Origin: Roseovarius sp. Pro17
Lineage (GTDB): Bacteria; Pseudomonadota; Alphaproteobacteria; Rhodobacterales; Rhodobacteraceae
Assembly: GCF_035599575.1 (NCBI RefSeq)
Contig: NZ_CP141179.1
Span: 744,001 to 808,000 of the forward strand
DNA length: 64,000 nt
Reading direction: 5' to 3'
Shown: piece after piece, positions 18,277-25,273 of the stretch
Layout: the number at the start of each line of letters is the position of its first letter
Numbering within the stretch: the stretch's first letter is position 1
Made by a program: the position numbers and the translations under genes
The notes under the pieces: generated by a model
Told to the model about the DNA's origin: nothing
The model's database searches: none
The model's input: only the letters and a program-made list of their open reading frames with translations

Positions 18277-19149
18277 ATGTCACAACTTCCTCCCCTCAAC
18301 GGGCTACGCGCATTTGAAATGGCTGGCAGGTTTCTGAATTTCCGTGCTGCTGCGGATGAACTGGGCGTCACTCAAGGTGCCGTCGCACAACAGGTGCGCC
18401 AGCTTGAGACGCATTTAGGGGTGCCATTGTTTGAAAGGTTATCCAAAGGGCTGGCGTTCACTTCGGCGGGTCGGAGCTATCACGTGAATGTCGCCGCGGC
18501 GTTCGAGGCACTTCGCAGTGCGACCGATCAACTCAAGCCCGAACCCGGAAAAGTGCTTGTCAGTGTCACGCCAACATTCGCTGCAAAATGGTTGATTCCC
18601 AACTTGCCTGACTTTTCGGCAAAGCACCCTGATATCGACCTTCGCATTCTGGCAACAAAAAAGGTTTCAAGCTTTCACGGCGACGGGATTGACCTTGCAG
18701 TCAGGCAAGGAAAGCCACCATTTGGTGCCTCCCTCGACGCTCACCTTCTGTTTCGTCAAGAGGTTATTGCAGTCGCAGCACCAAGCCTTGTTTCCGAGCA
18801 CACTTTGCCTGTCAGCCCTCAAGCCATGTCGTCTATGCCCAAACTTCATGACGCGCATGATCTCTGGCCAGAATTTCTGGGATTGTTGAATATCGAGGAC
18901 AGAGGAGGTCGTGGGCTGCGCCTTAGTCAAACGTCCTTGGCCGTGGATGCAGCACTTTTTGGTCAGGGCGTGGCTCTGGTAAGCCGCTTTCTTGTGGCTG
19001 CGGAACTTGAAGCCAAGCGATTAGTCCAAATCACACCACAAAAGCTGACCGGCGAACAGGATTTCTACCTGCTGGCCACGCGAAAATCCAAGCAGAACAG
19101 CGCGATCGATTCCGTGGTGGCGTGGTTATTAGAGCGAGCTGAAAGGTAG
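18277..19149 (+). CDS. LysR-family regulator (GcvA-like)
   Basis: A 290-residue LysR-type regulator. The N-terminal winged helix reads LPPLNGLRAFEMAGRFLNFRAAADELGVTQGAVAQQVRQLE in segments, with the GcvA-subfamily hallmark LNGLRAFE. The C-terminal co-inducer domain begins near residue 90 (VLVSVTPTFAAKWLIPNL) and contains DIDLRI and GDGIDLAVRQG, also typical of GcvA-like members. It is divergent from the SDR gene and is expected to regulate it and itself. It is cargo of element A; element B has a beta-lactamase gene in the corresponding place. Confidence 0.9.
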   Translation: MSQLPPLNGLRAFEMAGRFLNFRAAADELGVTQGAVAQQVRQLETHLGVPLFERLSKGLAFTSAGRSYHVNVAAAFEALRSATDQLKPEPGKVLVSVTPTFAAKWLIPNLPDFSAKHPDIDLRILATKKVSSFHGDGIDLAVRQGKPPFGASLDAHLLFRQEVIAVAAPSLVSEHTLPVSPQAMSSMPKLHDAHDLWPEFLGLLNIEDRGGRGLRLSQTSLAVDAALFGQGVALVSRFLVAAELEAKRLVQITPQKLTGEQDFYLLATRKSKQNSAIDSVVAWLLERAER

Positions 19150-19410
19150 CCCTTCTCTGATTGTGGCCATTGGAGCAGCCGCGGCGAAGAACCGTTTTGT
19201 CCCACATCTCGGTCCATTGCACAAGGTGGAGCGAAGGTCCGCTCTCGTGCGGCATGAGGCACAGTGGTCGGATCAATGCCGACGACGGGGCTCACGGTCT
19301 ACTTTAGTGCCGAAATCTTGCGGTAGGCGCGATTGATCCAGCGCTGGCGATAAGACTGTTCCCCGTCCAAAATGTCGACCTATGTCGTTAAATGTCATAT
19401 AGTGTCTATA

Positions 19411-19439
19411 TTACAATGGGTTGGTCGATCTGTTATACT
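19411..19439 (+). promoter_or_regulatory. Promoter of methyltransferase module (copy A)
   Basis: A -35 box TTACAA (19411-19416) and a -10 box TATACT (19434-19439) with a 17-base spacer, ending 36 bases before the methyltransferase ATG. Element B has TTACAA and TACACT with the same 17-base spacing at 53734-53762. Upstream, TGTC half-sites (AAATGTCATA and GTGTC) are kept in both copies and could be operator elements. Confidence 0.65.
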
Positions 19440-19475
19440 GCCCCGAACGCAGATTTCATTGCGCAGGGCGGGGTC

Positions 19476-20747
19476 ATGGCGGCACAATCAGCAGCAGAAC
19501 CAAAGAGCGAGAGCGCGTCCCTCGGCGCCTCGGCCATCCGGCACGTTCCAGTCTCGGACCTCATCCCTTACGCCAACAATGCGCGCACCCACAGTGAGGC
19601 GCAGGTGGCGAAGATTGCCGGGTCGATCCGGGAGTTCGGCTTCAACAACCCGGTTCTGGTGGATGCAAAGAGCGGCATCATCGCGGGGCACGGCCGGGTG
19701 CTCGCGGCACGCAAGCTCGGGCTGGGGCGGGTGCCGGTAATTGAGCTGTCACATCTGAGCGAAGCGCAGAAGCGGGCCTACATCCTGGCCGACAACCGGC
19801 TGGCCGAGCAGGCGGGCTGGGACCGGGATCTGCTGGGCCTGGAACTGGCAGACCTCGCGGAGTTGGGCATCAATCTGGCCGATATCGGTTTCGAAGGGGC
19901 TGAGCTGGATGCGCTGCTGGACCATGGCGCGGCGGATCCGAAAGAGGAGGCAACGCCTGACGTCCCTGACGCACCGGTCTCGCGCCCCGGCGACCTCTGG
20001 CAGCTGGGCGGGCACCGGCTGATGTGTGGCGACGCCACGGACGCGGCAGCGGTCAAACGGCTGCTCAATGGCATCACGCCGCATCTCATGGTCACCGACC
20101 CGCCCTACGGCGTGATGTATGATCCGGACTGGCGCAACCGGGCAGGGACCTCAGAGACCAAGCGCACCGGCAAGGTGTTGAACGACGATCGGGCCGACTG
20201 GCGCGAGGCCTGGGCGCTGTTTCCGGGCGATGTGGCTTATGTCTGGCACGGCGCACTGCACGCGACGACAGTCGCCGACAGCCTGCAGGCCAGCGGGTTC
20301 GATATCCGCAGCCAGATCATCTGGGCCAAGGAGCGGCTGGTGCTGAGCCGGGGCCACTATCACTGGCAGCACGAGCCTTGCTGGTACGCGGTGCGCGGCA
20401 AGGGCCACTGGTCAGGAGATCGCACGCAGACGACTCTCTGGTCGATCCCGAACAGGGACCAGGATGCGGCAACGGTGCATGGCACGCAAAAGCCGGTGGA
20501 ATGCATGCGCCGCCCGATGCTGAACAATTCCAGCCAGGGGCAGGCGGTGTATGAGCCGTTCGCGGGCTCCGGCACGACGATCATTGCGGCCGAGAGCTGC
20601 GGACGGGTCTGCCATGCCATGGAGCTTGACCCGGCCTATGTCGATGTCGCGGTAATGCGCTGGCAGGCCTTCACCGGGCAAGAAGCGCGGCTCACGGGGC
20701 CTGACCTCACATTCGGGGATGTCTCGGATGAACGGGGGGCGCCATGA
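19476..20747 (+). CDS. ParB-domain / DNA methyltransferase fusion (copy A)
   Basis: A 423-residue protein. Residues about 20-100 form a ParB/sulfiredoxin-like domain (SIREFGFNNPVLVD, then GHGRVLAARKLG). The methyltransferase part has DPPYG (208-212) before FAGSGT (362-367), the beta-class order of N6-adenine or N4-cytosine methyltransferases. This fusion is common in alphaproteobacterial phages, where it methylates phage DNA without a partner nuclease; none is seen here. The ATG at 19476 is chosen because the upstream frame is not conserved in copy B and a GGGCGGGG stretch precedes it. The stop overlaps the DUF7220 start as ATGA. A 36-base leader separates it from a conserved promoter. Confidence 0.92.
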   Translation: MAAQSAAEPKSESASLGASAIRHVPVSDLIPYANNARTHSEAQVAKIAGSIREFGFNNPVLVDAKSGIIAGHGRVLAARKLGLGRVPVIELSHLSEAQKRAYILADNRLAEQAGWDRDLLGLELADLAELGINLADIGFEGAELDALLDHGAADPKEEATPDVPDAPVSRPGDLWQLGGHRLMCGDATDAAAVKRLLNGITPHLMVTDPPYGVMYDPDWRNRAGTSETKRTGKVLNDDRADWREAWALFPGDVAYVWHGALHATTVADSLQASGFDIRSQIIWAKERLVLSRGHYHWQHEPCWYAVRGKGHWSGDRTQTTLWSIPNRDQDAATVHGTQKPVECMRRPMLNNSSQGQAVYEPFAGSGTTIIAAESCGRVCHAMELDPAYVDVAVMRWQAFTGQEARLTGPDLTFGDVSDERGAP

Positions 20748-20956
20748 CCCAGACCCGCATCCTGTCCGCGCTCGAGGCGGCAACCAATGTGATCCTCGGC
20801 TGGATTGTCGCCATGACCACGCAGCTGCTGGTCTTTCCGGTGATTGGTCTGCAGGTGATGCTGTGGCAGAATCTGGCACTGAGCAGCGTGTTCACCGCCG
20901 TGTCGTTTCTGCGCAGCTACGTCCTTCGCCGTCTCTTCATGCGGCTGAGCCGCTGA
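20744..20956 (+). CDS. DUF7220-like small membrane protein (copy A)
   Basis: A 70-residue protein with two hydrophobic helices (ATNVILGWIVAMTTQLLVF and LALSSVFTAVSFLRSYVL) and a basic end RRLFMRLSR. It matches small phage and prophage proteins that I recall as DUF7220, usually located between a methyltransferase and the small terminase. It starts within the methyltransferase stop (ATGA). The copy in element B (55067-55279) has the same length. The function is unknown; a membrane role such as superinfection exclusion or lysis control is possible but unsupported. Confidence 0.8.
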   Translation: MTQTRILSALEAATNVILGWIVAMTTQLLVFPVIGLQVMLWQNLALSSVFTAVSFLRSYVLRRLFMRLSR

Positions 20957-21135
20957 TGGGACGCACGCCGATCACCCTGACGCGGGCGCCAAGCCAACGC
21001 AGGATACGTTCATCGCCTTCGGTCCGATCGATGCCCAGGGGGGTGGGTCAAACTCTGGGCGGTGACAGCGGGGACCGGCGGGGGGAGCCAAACTTTTACA
21101 CGGCCATGATTCCAACCGGGGGTCAAACGGGCTGA
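20956..21135 (+). CDS. Possible small protein after DUF7220 (copy A)
   Basis: An ATG overlaps the DUF7220 stop (TGATG) and opens a 59-residue frame, MGRTPITLTRAPSQRR onward. Copy B has the same overlap and a similar first ten residues (MGRLPIPLTQ), but the frames then diverge and end differently (59 against 49 residues). It may be the decayed start of a former gene. Low confidence that it is functional. Confidence 0.3.
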   Translation: MGRTPITLTRAPSQRRIRSSPSVRSMPRGVGQTLGGDSGDRRGEPNFYTAMIPTGGQTG

Positions 21136-21156
21136 CAGGGGGAAAGGAGACCTGGC

Positions 21157-21648
21157 ATGGCCCCGCGGGGACCCAAGACGAAACCCACGAATCTGAAGCT
21201 CCTCACCGGGACCGCGCGCGCCCACCGGCTCAACCCGCGTGAGCCACAGCCGGAGGTGGCACGCCCCGATGCGCCCGAGCATCTGACTGATGCCGCACGC
21301 GACGAGTGGAGCCGTGTCGTTGTCGAATTGGTGGCGTTGGGCATTCTGACCCATCTCGATCGCGGAGCATTGGCCGCCTATTGCCAAGCTTATGGTCGAT
21401 GGAGCGCTGCCGAAGCGGCACTGGCGCGCATGGCTGCGCGGGACGCTGTAACTGACGGTCTGATGGTCAAGACCAGGAGCGGCAATCTGATCCAGAACCC
21501 GCTGGTCGGAGCGGCGAACAAGGCAATGGCCGACATGGTGCGCTATGCAGCCGAGTTCGGGATGACCCCGTCGGCACGGACCCGTGTGGTCGGGACAAGC
21601 GAAGCAGGGCCCAACCCATTCGCCCAGCTTGATGAATGGTTGGCCTGA
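21157..21648 (+). CDS. P27-family phage terminase small subunit, first of two (copy A)
   Basis: A 163-residue P27-type small terminase: N-terminal PRGPKTKPTNLKLLTGTARAHR, helical core with HLTDAARDEWSRVVVEL and LAAYCQAYGRW, and the late segment LIQNPLVGAANKAMADMVRYA, all typical of the family. Small terminases recognise DNA for packaging and hand it to a large subunit; no large-subunit gene follows. GGAAAGGAG precedes the ATG. Its stop overlaps the start of a second P27 gene (TGATG). Confidence 0.9.
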   Translation: MAPRGPKTKPTNLKLLTGTARAHRLNPREPQPEVARPDAPEHLTDAARDEWSRVVVELVALGILTHLDRGALAAYCQAYGRWSAAEAALARMAARDAVTDGLMVKTRSGNLIQNPLVGAANKAMADMVRYAAEFGMTPSARTRVVGTSEAGPNPFAQLDEWLA

Positions 21649-22175
21649 TGGGCAGGAGGGGACGCAAGCCGATACCCAAGGTCATTGAGGGCGGCACGGC
21701 CGCGTTCGGCGCGTTGCCGCGCTGTCCGGCGCATCTGACCGCTGTCGCCCGCAAGGAATGGCGCCGCCTGGCATCTCCTCTGCATTCCGTCGGGGTTCTG
21801 ACGGTGGCGGATCGGGCGGCGCTTGCGGTCTATTGCCAGGCCTACAGCCGCTGGGTGGAGGCGGAGGACAAGCTTGCCAGCACGCCGATGTTGCTGAAGA
21901 CGCCGAGCGGCTATGTGCAGCAATCGCCCTGGCTCTCGGTCGCCAACAAGCAGATGGAGCTGATGGCGCGCTATATGGGAGAGCTGGGGCTGACCCCGGT
22001 CGCGCGGGCGCGCCTCGACATCGCTCAGGACAGTCCGACGGATCAGGTGACGACGATCGAGTTCGTGACGGTCTACACCGACAAGGAAGGCAACCGATGC
22101 GAACGGCCTCTGGATCACTCGGGGCAGGCTGGTTCTGCTGATGAAAGTGACGTTAAAACAATAAGCTATGAGTGA
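21648..22175 (+). CDS. P27-family phage terminase small subunit, second of two (copy A)
   Basis: A 175-residue protein beginning MGRRGRKPIPKVIEGG, followed by HLTAVARKEWRRLASPLHSVG, LAVYCQAYSRW and YVQQSPWLSVANKQMELMARYM, the same P27 layout as the gene before it. The two may come from an old tandem duplication. After the core it has an acidic C-terminal tail (TTIEFVTVYTDKEGN). The central 200 bases are almost identical to copy B, while the first P27 gene is clearly more diverged, suggesting gene conversion. In complete phages a large terminase would follow; here a resolvase does. Confidence 0.88.
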   Translation: MGRRGRKPIPKVIEGGTAAFGALPRCPAHLTAVARKEWRRLASPLHSVGVLTVADRAALAVYCQAYSRWVEAEDKLASTPMLLKTPSGYVQQSPWLSVANKQMELMARYMGELGLTPVARARLDIAQDSPTDQVTTIEFVTVYTDKEGNRCERPLDHSGQAGSADESDVKTISYE

Positions 22176-22215
22176 GATGGCCAGCTTCGAGCGTTCCAAT
22201 ACAGCGCGGGTTCGC

Positions 22216-22253
22216 GTACACATCTGCCAAACCCACGTTAGGCAGGTTTGTAC
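22216..22253. repeat. 16-6-16 inverted repeat directly before resolvase (copy A)
   Basis: Left arm 22216-22231 (GTACACATCTGCCAAA) and right arm 22238-22253, whose reverse complement is GTACAAACCTGCCTAA, match at 13 of 16 positions around a 6-base spacer. The right arm ends immediately before the resolvase ATG. The site is kept base for base in copy B (56534-56571). It is a candidate res/att half-site pair or an autoregulatory operator for the resolvase. Confidence 0.6.
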
Positions 22254-22961
22254 ATGGCGCACGCAGCCCCCAAGTTCGTTGCCTATGAGCGGGTCTCGAC
22301 CGCACGGCAGGAACGATCGGGTCTTGGTCTGGAGGCGCAACGCAAGGCAATCGATGATTTTGCGGCATCGCGCGGGGCGGACGTCATCGGCCGTTTTACC
22401 GAAGTTGAAAGCGGCGGCAAGGATGCCCGGCCCGAGCTCGCCAAAGCTCTGCATCTGGCAAAGCTCACCGGGGCGACGTTGGTCATTGCCAAGCTGGACC
22501 GGCTCAGCCGCAATGCCGTGTTTCTGCTGACGCTGCGGGACAGTGGCGTGCGCTTTCTGGCGGTGGACATGCCTGAAGCCAACGATCTGACCGTCGGCAT
22601 CATGGCCCTCGTGGCCCAGCAGGAACGCGAGGCGATCTCCCGGCGCACGAAGGAGGCTTTGGCGGCGGCGAAGGCACGCGGGGTGACGCTCGGCAATCCC
22701 AACGGGGCGGCGGCGCTCAAACGGGCAGGGAAGGGGGGCGAGGCGCTCCGGCGAACGGTGAGTGCAAATGCCGACCAGTTCGCCCACGACCTCAAGGCGG
22801 TGGTGCAGGATATCCGTGCTCAGGGCCATGAGACGCTGCGCGCCATAGCCGCAGAACTGAACCGACGTAGTATCCTCACGAGGCGTGGAGGGATGTGGCA
22901 TGTGTCCAGCGTCAGGAACCTGATCCGCAGGATTGATTGTACAGGTGGCGCCGGCAGTTAG
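22254..22961 (+). CDS. Serine resolvase/invertase (copy A)
   Basis: A 235-residue serine recombinase of resolvase size. The catalytic motif is AYERVSTARQ (nucleophile Ser15), followed by AKLDRLSRNAVFLLTL and the E-helix segment ALVAQQEREAISRRTKEAL. The C-terminal part carries a DNA-binding domain (MAAELNRR-like helix, then GGMWHVSSVRNLIRR). The ATG at 22254 is used, with AGGCAGG eight bases upstream; a TTG six bases earlier is the alternative. It replaces the large terminase expected after the P27 genes. It may resolve dimers of the element or mediate its own rearrangements. Confidence 0.9.
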   Translation: MAHAAPKFVAYERVSTARQERSGLGLEAQRKAIDDFAASRGADVIGRFTEVESGGKDARPELAKALHLAKLTGATLVIAKLDRLSRNAVFLLTLRDSGVRFLAVDMPEANDLTVGIMALVAQQEREAISRRTKEALAAAKARGVTLGNPNGAAALKRAGKGGEALRRTVSANADQFAHDLKAVVQDIRAQGHETLRAIAAELNRRSILTRRGGMWHVSSVRNLIRRIDCTGGAGS

Positions 22962-22992
22962 TGCGGTTGCTCCATCACGGCAAACAACGGGC

Positions 22993-23225
22993 TGCGGGCT
23001 GAACAACAAGGTCGAGAACTCTCACCGGCCGTTCCGACGACGGGAGCGGCGATGCTGCGCTTTCGAAAGATGCGTAGCATGGAAAAATTAATCGCCGTCC
23101 AGGCCCCCAGTCCACAACCATCTCAATCAAGAACGCCATCTTTGCCCACGTGACAATTTCAAACTGAACCGCGTTGCCGCTCTCGTCGGGTGGCGCGATC
23201 TGGGCGCGGCATCAAGGCAAGATCA
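22993..23225 (+). pseudogene. IS6-family transposase, decayed 3' fragment
   Basis: Three frames together spell the C-terminus of an alphaproteobacterial IS6-family transposase: LNNKVENSHRPFRRRER (from 22999), then MLRFRKMRSMEKLIAV after a one-base shift near 23050, then VHNHLNQERHLCPRDNFKLN and VAALVGWRDLGAA in a third frame. Family members carry the same blocks in one frame. The first ~55 bases are shared with the right end of element B, where the fragment stops at 57368. The 5' part of the transposase is missing here; another IS6 5' fragment lies at 35299. Confidence 0.8.
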
Positions 23226-23421
23226 CTGTCCTTTTAGAGGCTGGATCTCATCTGTCTGACAGCACCCTCCACTCAGCACTGGGATGGGAAAGCCCGGTCG
23301 CCTTCGAAAAGAAGATGGACTAAACGAGCGCGTCGATCAGAGCAAAAGCGGATCAGTTCCGGTTTTCCGGATTTTGGGTAAGAGACGAGGCCGTCCGTCC
23401 CTCTAAATATATAAGTTGATC
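23051..23421. other. Intergenic region right of element A
   Basis: The first 175 bases are the out-of-frame end of the IS6 transposase remnant. In the remaining ~195 bases before the aldehyde dehydrogenase stop codon nothing was recognised: no tRNA, no clear terminator hairpin and no conserved frame. Confidence 0.5.
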
Positions 23422-24882
23422 TCAGTCGTGGCGTACGAGAATGGTGCGGACTGCGGCGAATTCCCTCAATGCCTCCCAGCCCTTTTCACGACCATGGCCG
23501 GATTTTTTCATCCCGCCGAAGGGCAATTCGATCCCGCCGCCAGCGCCGAAACAATTGACGAAAACCTGCCCTACCTGCATCTGCCGTCCGACCCGTAGTG
23601 CGCGAGCGCTGTCGCTAGTCCAAATGCCGGCGACCAATCCGTAGTCGCTGGCGTTGGCAAGGGTGATCGCGTCCGCCTCGTCGTCAAAGGGGATCACGGC
23701 CAGAACCGGGCCGAACACTTCCTCGATCGCCAGACGGTGATCGCGTGGGACGGGGCCGTACATGCGCGGCTGGATGAAATAGCCGTCGGGGCTTAACCCG
23801 GGGTCCATTTGGCCGCTGGCCAACAGCGGAAGGCCCGTTTCGTCCGCAATCTGGATGTATCGTTCGACACGCGTTTTTTGACGCGAGCTGATCACCGGGC
23901 CCAGCTGACCTTCCATATGCGGCATGATGACCCGAACCTTTGAAAATGCCTCCACGATTTGCGGCAGCAGCGTTTTCATCGCCGCGCGCTCGATCAAAAG
24001 GCGCGATCCGGCAGAGCAGGTTTGACCGGCATGCTGGGTAATGGCCGCCACGACGGTAGGGATGACGAGCGCTGGGTCGGCATCGGCAAAGACGATCTGG
24101 GCAGATTTTCCGCCCAATTCCAGCGTACAGCCAATATGGGTCTTGGCTGCGGCAGTCTGAATAGCCACACCGGTTTCAGACGACCCGATGAACGAGATGA
24201 AATTGATATCGGGATGTTCGGACAGCGCGGCGCCTGCCTCGGCGCCCAAACCGGTGACCATGTTGACAGATCCGGCCGGAAAGCCCACTTCGCGCAAGAT
24301 ATCGGCCAGCACCAAGGTGGTGGCGCACGCATCCTCGGCAGGTTTCATGACGACAGCGTTGCCCATCGCCAAGGCCGGTCCAATTGAGCGGGGAAACATC
24401 TGGGCAGGGTAATTCCACGGGATGACATGTGCCGTCACACCATGCGGAACATTTTCCGTCGCGGCGAAATAGCCATTTTGGACTGGGATCGTGTCGCCAT
24501 GAACCTTGTCGGCCGCGCCGCCGTAATATTCGAAATAGCGCGCACAAGCGGTTATGTCAGCGCGGGCCTGCGCGATGGGCTTGCCAGTGTCGCGCGCCTC
24601 AAGCTCGGCCAGTTCTTCGGCCCGTTCTTGCACGATCAGCCCTGCGCGCGACAAAAGCCGCCCGCGCTCGGCGGCGTTCAGCCGCCCCCAGTCGGCCGAC
24701 AGCGCCCGGCGGGCCGAGGCCACGGCAGCATCCACGTCCGCGCGGCCCGCGCCCGCGATACGGCCAAATGGCTGGCCTTCGGCAGGGGCTATGATGTCCA
24801 GCCACTGTCCAGATTGCGGGGTGGTCCATTCACCATCCACCAGCAGGCCAGTGATGTGATCGGGTAGGGTGGCCGAAATCAT
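23422..24882 (-). CDS. NAD(P)-dependent aldehyde dehydrogenase
   Basis: A 486-residue aldehyde dehydrogenase-family enzyme that oxidises an aldehyde to its acid. Visible are the cofactor-binding region (VIPWNYPAQM), the general-base Glu in TLELGGKSAQIVF, the catalytic Cys in GQTCSAGSRLLIE, and EVFGPVLAVIPFDDE near the end. Length is normal. Last gene of a five-gene leftward operon, 20 bases after the SnoaL-like gene. The substrate is unknown; in an amide-catabolic operon it might oxidise an aldehyde from the amine or acyl part of the substrate, which is inference. Confidence 0.9.
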   Translation of the reverse strand: MISATLPDHITGLLVDGEWTTPQSGQWLDIIAPAEGQPFGRIAGAGRADVDAAVASARRALSADWGRLNAAERGRLLSRAGLIVQERAEELAELEARDTGKPIAQARADITACARYFEYYGGAADKVHGDTIPVQNGYFAATENVPHGVTAHVIPWNYPAQMFPRSIGPALAMGNAVVMKPAEDACATTLVLADILREVGFPAGSVNMVTGLGAEAGAALSEHPDINFISFIGSSETGVAIQTAAAKTHIGCTLELGGKSAQIVFADADPALVIPTVVAAITQHAGQTCSAGSRLLIERAAMKTLLPQIVEAFSKVRVIMPHMEGQLGPVISSRQKTRVERYIQIADETGLPLLASGQMDPGLSPDGYFIQPRMYGPVPRDHRLAIEEVFGPVLAVIPFDDEADAITLANASDYGLVAGIWTSDSARALRVGRQMQVGQVFVNCFGAGGGIELPFGGMKKSGHGREKGWEALREFAAVRTILVRHD

Positions 24883-24902
24883 GATGTCGTCCTCATTGTG
24901 GA

Positions 24903-25271
24903 TCAGTCCAGTGGTGCCATGTGATAGGTCTTGGCGATGACCTTCCAGCCATCCGGCATTTTCAGCAGGCTCAGCGTGTCGGTGAACCCGTTGGGCGGGT
25001 GCGAACAGGTGACGCGCGCGGTTGCCGTGGTTTCGGCCACGTCGATCCAGTGAACGCAGTTGGTCGAGGGGAATCCGCTGTCCTTGGCCGATTTGCGCCC
25101 CCGGATTTTGTCCAGCCAGACATCGCGCGGCAGGCTCGAAAGGCCATCGGCAGAGGCCGCATAAAGATGCGCTTCGGGTAGGAAAGTACGGGCCAGACGA
25201 TCGACGTCCCCCTCATATAGGCCATCGAGATAGTCCCATAGCGCTGCTTCAACGGCATGAAGTTCCGACAT
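24903..25271 (-). CDS. SnoaL/NTF2-like protein
   Basis: A 122-residue protein with the NTF2-like cone fold pattern: an N-terminal helix (AVEAALWDYLDGLYEGDVDRLA), the segment FLPEAHLYAASADG, and C-terminal strands CVHWIDVAETTATARVTCS and GWKVIAKTYHM. Such proteins act as small isomerases, hydrolases or ligand-binding accessory proteins; this one resembles the SnoaL_2/lumazine-binding-like type found beside catabolic enzymes. The ATG at 25271 is chosen because AGGAGG lies just upstream. It begins 2 bases after the stop of the dimethylformamidase-like large subunit. Confidence 0.78.
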   Translation of the reverse strand: MSELHAVEAALWDYLDGLYEGDVDRLARTFLPEAHLYAASADGLSSLPRDVWLDKIRGRKSAKDSGFPSTNCVHWIDVAETTATARVTCSHPPNGFTDTLSLLKMPDGWKVIAKTYHMAPLD

Positions 25272-25273
25272 TC

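Noticed and set aside
21543-23009. 488-residue reading frame on the minus strand, present with the same length in both elements (also 55861-57327)
   Set aside because: It runs antisense to two P27 genes and the resolvase, which have clear family motifs, ribosome sites and overlaps. Conservation follows from the genes on the other strand; its own translation has no recognisable domain.
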